Below the pieces are notes generated by a model, which saw only the letters and a program-made list of their open reading frames with translations, was not told the origin of the DNA and made no database searches. Below are positions 1 through 12,090 of a stretch of 64,000 bases of DNA, piece by piece (position 1 is the first letter of the stretch; every line of letters starts with the position of its first letter). The DNA comes from Urechis unicinctus (Eukaryota; Annelida; Polychaeta; Xenopneusta; Urechidae). The stretch lies in NCBI GenBank assembly GCA_034190875.2, contig CM067356.1, positions 73,289,644-73,353,643 of the forward strand. Reading direction: 5' to 3'. Both the position numbers and the translations under genes were made by a program.

Positions 1-3000
1 AATTTTCTTTTCTCATAATGATTTCACTACATTATGTCATTATAATTTCTATTAGAACCATTATTATTCAATAACGCGTGAATCTTCAAATACCTAACAT
101 GATAGATTCACAAACTAAGACAATGGTGAATTTTATTTTACCGCTAGATGCACGACGCTCTTAGGATACTGAAGCAGCCGCTCTCCGCTTTCGTTAATTC
201 TCCATAGCGTTATCACGAGAGAGTCAAATCAACAGGTTTAATAAACTTAAATGCTAAGAAACTGAAATAATGGCTGATAATGTATCATTTAATTAGTGTC
301 GTCATCAGGCTGGTTGGATGGCATCGAAGTATACACGACAAAAGTTATCATAATGAAATAAGGAGGGACAGCAAGTTGCCACCATTTGCAAGCAGCATTG
401 TTCAATATCGTTTGGAGTTGAACAGCTGATTATCGTGTCCAATTGGTATAAAACGCGATTATTGCCTGGACTAGCTGGAGATCAGAGTGGCCGCTATGCG
501 ACTACAAAATAATCTGCAGCCTAGAGAGTTTACTATGTACATGTAATTGTATGATATTGCTGTCTAGAGATAAAGGGCTTTGCGATGTATGGAGACTGAC
601 TTACGTAAAGGGTCGAGGCGATGATTTCAGCGGCATTAGTTATCAATATCTGCCGACATAATATAGTAATATCTTCACGTTAGTACGGTTAGGCCCCAAC
701 GTTGATCCCGATCATTTATTCCACCTGTTACGGATGTGAGATTCAGTTTGTTCGCTGACATATTCACCCCAACTGTCATTGTTGTCTCAGACGAGCTTAC
801 GCTGATCCAGTAAGCCAATTACTGCCGTAAGCGAAAAGTAGCTTGATTGAATCCGTTAATCTTGGAAGATTAGCATGCTATGATGCGGATACACTGAATT
901 CTTGATCCGGCAATATCAACGCGCGCTACCTGATGGCAGTAAACACATATAGCTAAACTAATACGGATATCCACCCTGATTGGACTCTTTCACTTTTCAA
1001 AAAAATTATGCATGTGCCAATTTACTGCAGTAGCTCTGCGCAAAACATCATCAAGGTGATACATTCCTGCGGTGCCGCAGGTTAAATAATACGCTCGCAG
1101 AGAGTCGAAGTATTGTGGTACAATGTTGTGATCTTGCGTAATTCCTATTGTGCAGGTAGATGGTTATGAGAGGCCGTGCGCATTATGCAGTTGAACGATT
1201 CGCTAGGAACAGGTTATTATCGGAAATATGGTGAAAAATGTGCCTTTGAAATAAGGATATGTGTAGTAACTCACACGTGATTAACGATAGCAACATTCTG
1301 TAATCAATTTGGCCGATTGAGTCAAGAGAAAGTTGTTCAGGACCGTATATCACTTTGACGTTAATTGAACGGGAGCGTCAATTTAATTAACATCGTGTTA
1401 TTACTAACACATTTACTAACTTATTAGCGACTGAACGCGGAGGTGACGCATGAGTGACATACAGGTCAATGTTACGACTCGCAGATGATTACTCTCTCTC
1501 TCACTTCATTTATACTGCAGACATCTAGCATTGTGTATTTCAGCATCTGCTTCTTTTCTCATATTGATTTACGTAAAAGTATGTAGTCATCACTAGAATT
1601 GCGACACCAATAGTCCAGTATCTAACCGACAGATGCTTGGATTCCGCAGGTGTAGCAAGGTTCTTGAAAACAAGCCCAAGCCGTAGCAAAAGGTTTATGC
1701 AAATGAGTTGGTGGTAATTTGGAGCAATTAAAATGCTAAGCCGTTGAGATAAGTAAACCGTTCGTCGGTGGCGTCACACAACCGTCACAGGAGCATCATG
1801 GTTTCCAAATAAATCCATTTTATTTTCGTTAATTCGTCGGCAGTTATTAAAAGTAATCAAAATTGTTTGCAGAACTTTGAAGATTATTGCACACGTGTCT
1901 GATCGGAAAATCTCTAAGCTTTCAATTTCAACAACATTATGTCATTATGTGGTCCTCATTGGTATATTGATTTAACTTGTCTACATGTATTTATATAGAT
2001 CCGGGATTCAAACAAGCCTGTTTAGAAGGTATGCATTTAATGTGTTGTTTACTGAAGCAAAGCGATCTAATTATAAATGTTATCAAAATAAGCAACCACA
2101 AATCCTACTGAAATTAGCAAATAAATAGGAAACGTGGCTTACCGAAAGCTGAGACCGGATTCGGCTCACAATTCCATCTTAGAAAAATATTGTCATATTG
2201 TACATAATGTGGTACAGTAGATTGTTAAGCATATGTGTCTCTGTTGGCTAAAGTAATCATTCTAAATTATCCCATGTATTTCCAAGTACGGTCAAGCCAA
2301 GATTACGACTCCGTTCCAATTGCGGCCGTCGACTAAACAGAGATTGATAACGTAAGCCGAGTCGTTTGATGTAACAGATGAGCGCGCCATGATCTAGACA
2401 AGGCCATCCGAGGGACCCACGTGAAGATGTCGCCAAATAACTAGAAGCATTTGATCAGGGAGTCTTTGCAGCACCATATGGATTCACAACGAGTTGTAAT
2501 TGTTATATCCCCTTCTTTATATTGTATTCTTATGTTGCTTCCAGTATATATGAGTACGGGCTTAATAATTAATATGCAGGTGTAAACGGACATAGGTATG
2601 CTTGTGATTGCACGTTCGTGTTTCGTAAATTTTCAGAATGTATCTGACCTCATGGAATCGTTTACTTTCATGAGCATAAATGTAGATAAATATGTATTTC
2701 TGTATGTATGTTAGCAAACACGCATTCTGGGGTTTTCATTAATGCATTTGTAGGAAATAAATGGATAGAGTGATAGATGAAGTTACCGTTAATTTACGGG
2801 GTCAGTATCCCTGCATTACAATCTAGGTCTGTTTTTCGTTGCATATTTAGGTGTGTGAACTAGCCGAGGAGGTTCGCATGTGACTGGTGTGTATAAATGA
2901 TGGGTTTATACGTATGACGCCCAGAAAATGATAAATGTATTTTATGTGCATATATAATGTAATTAGAGCGTCTTTTGCTTAGAGGCTGCCTGCACAATTG

Positions 3001-3408
3001 CATGTCCTTTGGATTTAACCACGTTCGCAGGTATAAACGTTCTAATTGGCAGGCCTAAAACTTGCAAGAGCTATAGCAAATGTCATAATAACCGGTTTCT
3101 AACGGAGCTAATTGATGGCGCGGAGCAATACTACCGATGTCTTGGATTGATTGGTCGTGGAGCAAGGTCGTAAAGAAGAATTGAAATCAGCCTCGGAATT
3201 GAACGCAATAATTTAATATACGTCTCATTTGAAATAACCAGAGTGGCTTCATAACAGTTCATGTAATTAACGTCTTGCTCTTTACGCATGTGTTCTAACC
3301 CCCACGTTTATATATATAACCTTAAATCCGCAAACGGGCATGGTCTGTCGACAGAAACATTAAGCGTAATACAAGCACCGTGTGACGAGACTGTTTCCAT
3401 TCGCTGTA
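1..3408. other. AT-rich stretch with no recognisable feature
   Basis: I see no credible coding frame, RNA gene or long repeat here. Open frames are short and stop-rich on both strands. A few short words recur (for example a C/T-rich word followed by cataatgattt near position 10 and a related one near 1550), but they are too short to call a repeat. It could be intergenic or deep intronic DNA. Confidence 0.5.
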
Positions 3409-3409
3409 G

Positions 3410-3442
<33 letters not shown>
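3409..3442. repeat. (AT)n microsatellite
   Basis: This is an almost pure AT dinucleotide tract with one C interruption. It sits immediately left of the short tandem dimer at 3440-3565. Confidence 0.9.
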
Positions 3443-3565
3443 GGTATGAACAGGATTAAGCAATAGACCTGCGGAAAAATTGTCTACATGCTGTATATAT
3501 ATATTTATATGGCCTACATAATTAAGCAATAGGCCTGCGAAAATCCTACAGGCTATATATAGACA
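3440..3565. repeat. Tandem dimer of about 67 bp attached to an AT microsatellite
   Basis: The 18-base word ttaagcaatagacctgcg at 3455-3472 returns with one change at 3522-3539, an offset of 67 bp. In both units it is followed by a similar ctacatgc/ctacaggc stretch and a short TA run. This is a two-unit local tandem duplication in which the AT tract is part of the unit. Confidence 0.75.
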
Positions 3566-6254
3566 TTTTGCTTAGCAAAGCATAGCCGTTCAACCGACGT
3601 CTTCGTCGAGTGGATAGCGTCAGGTAGGATCAGAGATTAGATTTGTATCATCCAAGGATATAAGTCATGCTCTAGGAACCACACACCGCTTCAGGAGGAG
3701 CTGTTGGTTGTCATCATAAAGTGACGATAGGTTAGTCTGGCGATTCGGTCGGTGTCAGCGTACATGCTTACTCCTTACGAGATAACGGTTATGTTGCCCA
3801 ATTCCGCCACGCTACATATACCCCAGCACAGATTCATGAGATCTTTGCTAATTAGACCAAAAATATATCAAGGTCAGATAATTGTAATTAACATCGAAAA
3901 ACGCGGCAGCTTTGCAACTAAGAGGACTACAGCTGGTTGCATAGTAATTGCACTAACCTTCTGTGTGGGTTGATATTGTAATCAGTTTTCGGCGTAGTGT
4001 TTAAAAAATACGGCTTAATTGCTGTAGATTATTTATATTAGCTGCATCATCAAATAAAATTACGGAATACATCGAATTGTTAATTGATGCACATATAATC
4101 ACACAATTCATTTATAAGTGCATATATTTTGATTGCAACTTAAGTAGAATCAATGAACTCGTGCCACGTGCCTCCCGCATGCATCCGTGTGCGACCACCG
4201 GACTCTGATTATAAGCATATGTGAGCTTGGAAAAGCCACGCTGTTTTCCGCAATAAAGGGACGAAAAGTTTGTCTTATCATAGACCGGAACCAAGTACAA
4301 GTCATTCAAAATTTTACAACTTGTATACGTTTGTAGTCCATGGGCAGATATGTATGCATAGTGATGACGACGTTTAACATGACATTCAGACATTCGGGTG
4401 AGGTCACTAGAGATTCCGATTATATGCGAACCTACAAACTTATCAGATTAGACAGTAACCATCCTGTTGATTTGCTTTGTCATATATACAATTCACAGGT
4501 ACGGCTTAAAGTTTTTGTCAGATGTCAACCAACAAATCGAGTCAATATGATTTGATATTTTATACACCCATGCATGAAGGATTGCATCTAGTTGAGGTGA
4601 GCTCTGCAACATCAATGAGTATATCTGTTGTTATGCTGTTTTCCTGCGATTACATTATTCTAACGTGAGTACACAAGAGCATCGCTGACGACCAGCGCAC
4701 CATTCACTGTGTTACATGACTGTAACATTCCCTTCATCCCTTCAATCTAGGTCGAGTCCGCATCGGCTCATCTCCCTCTGTCTGCCATCCATTAGGTGAT
4801 CTTGTCAGATATAGCTAGCAAATTGCATTTTCAATTAAAGTTTATTGTACTCTCATGCTTAGAATTTCCAATGTGCACAATCAATGCTTCTCGGTAGCAG
4901 TTTGTAAAGAGTGGTTAATTTGGTGTAGTTGACCGTTAAAATGAATGTATATTGGATAACATACATACAGTATAAGATATGTTTTTGCCATCACAACTGA
5001 ACGTTTGTCTAATTGATAGGCATTGACGCAGCAATATGACCTATGATGCCACGGTCCAAGTTATAGATTCATCCTGGAGGAGCGGATGCTGGTTTATAAA
5101 ACTAGACGCTATCACTGGTACGATTGTCTTCAACATACACACTTATAGTTTGCTAGGATCCATTAGGGAAGCTGGGATTTATAATTAATATCAGCTGCAG
5201 GGGGTTTCTCCATCAATAGATGACTGAGAGGGTACGTTATTATGATGGGTAGGTTTGTTATCAATTTGGCACACATCACTATCACTAGTCCTTAGTTTAG
5301 CTTAATATTAACGTACCAACGGTGCGCATGCTATTTATGAATTCAATAAAGCATTTCCCACCTATAACAAGATGAAGAAGCATCATATTGACTCACTATT
5401 TAAAACAGGGCTACATTCAAAATGCATTAGAAGCATAGTGGTTGATATGATAAGCAAAACTCTTTGGCAGTTTGGATAGTTTATTGTAATCACATAGTGT
5501 CGTTCACCGAGTCAGATGCATGATGGAGGTATTTGAACAAACCCAAGAGGTGTGTTTATTATCATGAATCAATAAAGAACGCAAATTCAGGGAAGTCGAC
5601 TTTTCAATAGCCGGTTACACTGTACCTTTGCCAGGTTGCGCTTAATAGCAGCGCTCTACCACCTATGAGGTGGGTAGATTCAAGCTGTTGGCATGGCATT
5701 TAGATATACTTTCTTATCTGGTCCGATATGTTTTCAATATCACACGGTTGTAATACGAAAGCAACTTGCCCTATTTACATCAAAAACCTAGCGCCCGTTT
5801 AATAAATACAGTACTTCAGTGAGCACCAGGAATGCTAAGCATTATCGTTTTGAATGTATAACAAGACATGATGTGAATATTGCTTCCAACAAGAATGTGA
5901 TATTTCGGCCTTGATGAATGAGAATGATTGTTATGCTTGGTCAACACACTTTGAGTGCCCTTGCCGACCACTGGATAGATGTCAAAAGCAGTGCCACTGA
6001 GCAGCGAGGTATGTGCAGAACATATATAATGAATAATGGAGGATGTCGCATTGTGATATTCAATCTATTGAATATGAGTCGGCTGAAACATCCGTTGCTC
6101 TACTAGGTGATATCTATCTTAATTTTTTTCAATTTTGGAAGCTCTAATGCGCAATACAGTTTTAAGATATTCGATATTGCATATCCAATCTCGACAGATG
6201 TTCGAACTTTAATTGGCGTAACAATTTAACACCAAATGATTCAATTCTCTCTCA
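3566..6254. other. No gene seen; one hairpin / tRNA-like word inside
   Basis: Open frames of up to 93 codons on either strand have no protein-like features. The only structured element I can point to is the hairpin at 5655-5678, listed separately. Confidence 0.45.
5651..5678 (-). other. Hairpin containing a tRNA D-arm-like word
   Basis: On the minus strand, 5651-5663 reads ggtggtagagcgc, identical to the common D-arm (A-box region) sequence of eukaryotic tRNAs. The same stretch forms a hairpin on the plus strand: tcta-CCACCT, a 3-base loop (atg), AGGTGG, a bulged g, then taga. I find no matching T-arm/B-box or acceptor pairing at the right distance, so this is not a functional tRNA. It may be half of a tRNA-derived SINE head, or chance. 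Confidence 0.3.
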
Positions 6255-8785
6255 CCATAAACTGATCTTTATGCACGCTTCTTCTGTCCTGAATCAAATT
6301 ATTAGCTTGGCCTTCCAAAACCTCCGAGTCTTACAATTGACGTCCCACCTGCGTTACAGGGTTACAAACGAGACAATGGCTGAAGTGCATGCATACACAT
6401 GCGCTTGAGTAGCTCAATTGTTGTATTGACTACAGCCTTTTAAGTATGTCAATATGGGAAAAGGGTCGGATGCTGCAATATACAACACAAAATGCCAGCA
6501 GTATAAATGAAGGTCGAGAGGGGGTAATTTTCAGAGTCGTGAAACTGTCGTGATGGTCACTCAAGTATCACTTCTGCGTTCAGTGGCTAACTACAATTTG
6601 CTCACCAAATTAAATTTGTTGGTTGTAACACGATGTTAATTAGGTTGACGCTATGTTTCAATAAACGTTTTTTTTATTTAATTATACTGTTTAACTACCG
6701 TGTTTAAATGAAATTAATGTCGTTACGAACGATAAGGACCCTCTAAACGTCGTATATATTTGCGATTAAATATCACAATGCGCTCTTCAAGAGAAGTTTA
6801 CCGGCAAGGAGTCCAATAAACACAATCGGTCTATAAAAAAAATGCAAAATACATTAATGATGAAGATTAACCAAACCAGAGAGGTTACTCTAGCGTATAT
6901 CTCAACACTCATTGATGATAACTGATTTTTACTGGGTTCGTATCATCAAAACCTTTTAAATATTTGCTCCTTTATAATTTAGTGAGTTAATCAATGCCCA
7001 ATCTCGTTTGTACTCCACCGTTTTAATTTATTTATTTCATTTCATTTCCGCGGTCACCTAGGGACATTTTAATAGCAGATTGCGGTCAGCCATACTATGG
7101 ACGGATAATCAATTATACTTACTTCCATTGACGCATCAGTATGTAGTATTTGTTAGGGGTAATCTGTCGTCTGTAAACTATCAAATGAACGTTACAATTA
7201 CTGTAGATAAGACGATGATGCTAATAGCCTTCTATGATTTGCCGTCGAATTGTTAGTGACCTTACAAAGAATTCACAAGCGCAATTAAGTTCAGTTGATC
7301 AATTGTATTCAAATTTGATTCCTTATGCCGTTGTTAATAACAGAATGGAAGCAAAAAGCTTTATAAGTATATTTGAGTCTGACATTATTACCAGCAACGT
7401 CCCAGTCTAACGAGAAACAAGGGGAAATGATTCAACAAAAAACTATATTTACTGCATCTTGGTAATACGGGCGTCAGCATAATCTATCTGTACACAAATT
7501 ACTACATCTCAAGATCGAAATGACAGGCGTGTTCTGATGTGCGAGAGCAAAACTTTGGTGTTGATATACCGAATCTGTTCTTCAGTCATATACACCATAT
7601 CTCGCTTTTAGAAGCACCCGAGGGCTTGTAAAAAGTGATAAATCGTTGAAGATACCTCTATGGAGAGATTGATCACGGAACCACTCTGTTATTCGGATGT
7701 CTGCACTATGCACCAAGGGAGATAGTAGGGAAGGCTATGTCGATGATTCATCTAACTAAAGTGATAAAACAATCGCTGCTATGAATGAGTGATTGGTATA
7801 TTAATCAATCACCTAGTCAAACGGCGTCACTTTGCTTTTATCCCTCTAGGCTACATATTTTAAATCATACACACATACATACTGACATACATAAATACTG
7901 ACATACATACATATATACTTACAAATATATATATACATGCATGCATACATACATGAATGCATACATATACACATACATACGTTCATATATATAAACATAC
8001 TTACATACATGCATACACACATACAAACATACATATACATACATGCATACAAACATAAAAACATACATACTTATATGCATACATACATACTTACATTATT
8101 AAATACATACATACAAAGATACATGCATATATTCATCCATAAATACATGCTTACCTACATGCCCAGCAACAAACATACAAATATACATACATACATGCTT
8201 ACATACATATACTAACAGAAATATAAGTAATCAGGGCCCATATCTTTACATGCTTTTCCATTTCCAATTGCTCTGCCTTCGATGCTGAATGATTGACGCA
8301 TTTTTAGAAAGACCGTTATTCGCAATGGCCCGCATCGAAGCGTGTTCTTCGATTGGATCCAGGGATTTAGCTGTCATGACGCCATGCTTTTGAAATGATG
8401 CAGCGACGTGGGCTTTAGGGGATTTCCACTGTTGCATATATGGTGAATGCAGGAGTCAACAGGTAGCAAGGGCAACAACGAGTAGGGTCAATATATCAAT
8501 GACCGCGCCCCGTTGTTATGACCTTCGACGGAAGCCCTTGTTTATGCACCACCTTCCATGAAACGAGGCTCATGGGATGTCATTAACGCCGTTCAGGTGA
8601 CAAATACGCCTACTGTGACCTCTCGTCACTCACCACATCTTTACAGTCCTGACCTGTTACTCCACGTTATTCAAAGCTTTTGTTGTATAAGCGTTACCAG
8701 AGCACTTTTGTCATTGCATATACAAATCCAAAATTGGTTCTGATGACAGTTTAGGGTGTTACTGGAAGATATTTGGCAGAAATTT
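6255..8785 (+). repeat. Dispersed repeat family E, copy 1 (E1)
   Basis: This block is collinear with 18873-22385. Diagnostic shared words include cttctgcgttcagtggctaa (6571 and 19934), cgttacgaacgataa (6721 and 20482) and ctgtcgtctgtaaactatca (7163 and 20717). The common end is a gatgttac/gtgttac...gaaagat/ggaagat stretch at about 8756 and 22350. Similarity is roughly 70-80% by eye outside indels. Both copies carry an ATAC-type microsatellite at the same internal place, so the array was in the ancestor. I see no long open frame, terminal repeat or target-site duplication, so a transposon class cannot be assigned; an old segmental duplication is equally possible. Confidence 0.8.
7866..8224 (+). 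repeat. (ATAC)n/(ATAT)n compound microsatellite inside E1
   Basis: About 350 bp of imperfect catacata repeats with TA interruptions. Open frames through it (poly-MYVCMY or HTYIHT-like) are microsatellite translations, not genes. The homologous array in E2 is at 21460-21830. Confidence 0.9.
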
Positions 8786-9039
8786 ATTGGTTCCGATATG
8801 GATGGCTACACTTAAAGGGCGCACACAACTGGCGACATTACCATTGGCTACCTGCTGACATAATAATGATATTAACTCTAATCGAACATCGTGTTTTGAG
8901 GCAAACATGTTAAATAAGTGACGTTTTAATAGGGCATACCCGATCGCGATAGGAGAGGTATTTATCTGATGATCAGAATAAGTTGCAGTCGCTAGCGTCT
9001 GTGTTAGGCTGTAGGCTATGGGCAACAGTTATCATTTGC

Positions 9040-9942
9040 AAAAGGATAGTAATCGTTTTTAATGTGTCATCTCCTCACACAAAACTGCATTCAACAGCAG
9101 ATCAAGTCTGCAAATTCTTAGTCGACATTGTATGATGATCGAATGGATATCCCACTCACGTAGCAAGTCACAAGCGATGATCGAACAGTGACAAGAATAA
9201 AACAAAGCCTTTTATGCAATTTACGCCTGATATAATTAGCAGCATAATAAACAAGTTTCCACTACAAACTAACAACAGAGATGCATTGCTGTTACTGGTT
9301 TGCATTACATTTCGTGTCTCTGTCAATTGTTGCATGGTTCATTAACGTTTTAAAACTCACAATAAACCTTATATGCGCACTAATATACAAGCGAGCAAGA
9401 TATTACATCTAAATAGAAAAGATATCGCGTAATATTACAATTGCATAAAGCGGCTGAGCTATCAGGCATCACATTACAAAGGTGGTTTATTATATTATTT
9501 GTTAAAGGATGGTAATCGTTTTAGTGTGTCCTCTTATCACCTCAAAACAGAGAGCACATCCCAAGTTGCTCAGTAAAAAGGGCATTCCACAGCAGATCAA
9601 ATCGAGCAAATAACCACTGTCGACATTCTATGAGTATTGATAGGAAACGCCAGTCACGTAACAAATCAGAAATGATGATCGAATAGTGACAAGAATAAAA
9701 CAAGCCTTTTATGCAATCTACGCCTGATATAATAGGCTAATTAGCAGCATAATACACAGGTTCAAATACTAATCATACAAAGAGTCTGCATTGTTGTTAT
9801 TGTTTTGCATTGCATTCCGTGTCTCTGTCAATTGTAGTATGATTTATAAATGCATTCAAAGCTCACAATAAGCATTAAATGCATGAGAATAGACCAGCGA
9901 GCAAGATATTAAATCTGAATAGAACGGATATCGGGTAATATT
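9040..9942. repeat. Tandem dimer: units 9040-9437 and 9504-9942
   Basis: The second unit repeats the first with an offset of about 470-500 bp. Shared words include gtgacaagaataaaaca (9188 and 9686), tttatgcaat, gattagcagcataata-like stretches and cgtgtctctgtcaattgt. Similarity is about 75-80% by eye with several indels. Neither unit has a supported open frame. The divergence indicates an old local duplication. Confidence 0.85.
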
Positions 9943-11052
9943 ACCATGGCGTCCCAGACAATTATGCTAGCCCAGATCTTATGACAAGATAGAATTGGTT
10001 ATTTTGCAGTCAAAAGAACATACTGCTACCAGGAAATACGATATGAAAAGCATATTTTCGAATTAAAATTTAGGGTGATTGTTTTGTGACAAAAGCCATT
10101 GGAAATAACTTTACCGCTCTATTCATTGTTTTTAGTTAGTCAGAAGGTTTAAGTGAAATGATTAGAACAAAATGGTAATCTTTAAATAGGTTTATGGATA
10201 TTGCATAAATAGAGAGAACAAGCCATTGTGTTATTGAGCTAAAGGCATTGCATTCGGATTATTGGCCGCACGTAAATGGTGTTTATTTTCTCTTAGTACG
10301 ACGCCCATATGTTAATAGAATACCAGATGAAATATTTTATAAATAGAACAATTTTGATCGCTGAAAACAAAACAATTAGGCAGGGCTGGTCCGATGTAAA
10401 TATAATCGATATGGTCTACATGTGTGAAGTTTTCACGATGTATTTAATGACTATTACTAGTATGGAAGGCTGCATTGGCTCGCAATAAAGCCACCACCTG
10501 GGATGTTAAAATTCCACCCGCTTTATTTTGAACGTTCGGGGATATAAACGTCTCAACCATTCAGTTACGCTGTAAAGCAGGGGATTCTTATAATTGACGT
10601 CAATTATATTGCTCAGCATGCAAAACAAACTAAGACAACCAGTCAATGTAGCCTCAAAAACAACTTTGATCCAACTAAGCAGCAACAGCAAGTATGATAC
10701 ATATCCCACTGCTGCCAAATCATGAACTGCTTGTCTTGTGCCGGTGGCGATAACCACATCACTTATCCGTTCAATATTCAAACACCCTTTGCTGAGTCAT
10801 ATGACACATTACAAGGACTATCGCAGTAGGATAATGATACTGATATATTTGTCAGGAACTTTCTCGTTAATGAGTAATGAAAAGCTTTTTTCTATTGTGC
10901 AATCGCTAAATATAAAAGGGTTTCGTTATGTGAGTCAATTAACGTAGTGGATAATGGCCAGTAGAACACATTGTAAAATGTTCCGTTGGTTTCATTAAAT
11001 GCTGGGTAGCATTTATTTGATTTCGACATCAAGCAGCCATTGAATAATTCAA
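9943..11052. other. No gene seen; contains a 20-bp palindrome
   Basis: Short open frames on opposite strands (10506-10781 minus, 10738-10947 plus) overlap each other and show nothing protein-like. The notable element is the palindrome at 10589-10608. Confidence 0.45.
10589..10608. promoter_or_regulatory. 20-bp perfect palindrome with a CRE-like core
   Basis: The two halves tataattgac and gtcaattata are exact reverse complements. The centre is TGACGTCA, the consensus site of CREB/ATF-type bZIP factors. A functional role is only an inference: no gene is identifiable beside it. Confidence 0.35.
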
Positions 11053-12090
11053 GATTGTTGTCATTATATCGTCTTAGTTAGCACCTGTTTCACGAGCCTT
11101 AATTTCTCAAATTATCACCTTTCACATGTTTCCAAATTGTTGTTAATGACCTGCAAATTTAAAATGTCTACGTTATGTCATTTAGTTAGGTGTCACACTC
11201 ATACCTTACAATGTCCGCACTCAAACCATAGTGGAAACTTCAAATATTGCTATCATTAATATATTATAATATTTCGATGACTATGTTTCTTATTGATTAT
11301 TGCAATATGAACTAACTCAGCTACACAAAAGGCCGACTGACGACTTACTGATAAAACAACAATGCATCGTCAAGCACATTAACAGAACATATGTTACCTA
11401 ATGTAGGCTGATAAAATGATCTATTCATGTTGGATCTCGATAATCATTAAACGCATATAAATGTAACGTTTATCATTAAGCATGGGATCATCAATTAAGA
11501 AGTAAGAATCATAAGATTAATGATCACGAGTGACCTGAGTCTTTTACTGACTAACTATTGAGCAGTCATTTTGTCTCTTGAGTTTAAACAACTTTTGCTT
11601 AGCCAGATAAGATTGTTTTTGTTATATCGTCATAATATGCATCTCTTGCACTCTTATACTTTACAACATCGGCACGCAAACCATATTGGAAACTTCAGTA
11701 AGTAACAAATATTGCAATCTTAAATATACCGCAATATTTCGATGTCTATGTTTCATATTGATTATTGAGATATGAATTTACTAAGCCACACAAAAGGCTA
11801 ACTGAGGACTAACAGGAAAGCGTAACCGATGTATCTTTAAGCACAAAAACAGGAAACGTGTAACCTAATGTAGGAAGATAAAAGAATATATTCATGTTTG
11901 ATACATTCTCGATAAATCATCAACCACATATAAACATAATGTTTATCATTAAGCAAGGGAATATCTATTAATTAAATAGGAATTATAAAATGAATGATCA
12001 TGAGCGTCATGAGTTCTTCCACTAACTAACTTATGTGCAGTGATTCGGTGACTCGACTTGTAACTACACTTTGCTTGGCCAGATAATTTT
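11053..12090. repeat. Tandem dimer: units 11053-11630 and 11631-12090
   Basis: Matching words occur in the same order in both units: gttatatcgtc/attatatcgtc, ggaaacttca, aatatttcgatg, gtttatcattaagca (11468 and 11941), and cttgcttagccagataa versus tttgcttggccagataa. The local offset is about 470 bp. The first unit has about 110 bp (near 11080-11190) missing from the second. No open frame is shared. It lies 1.1 kb from a similar-sized dimer at 9.0-9.9 kb, which is unrelated in sequence as far as I can see. Confidence 0.85.
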
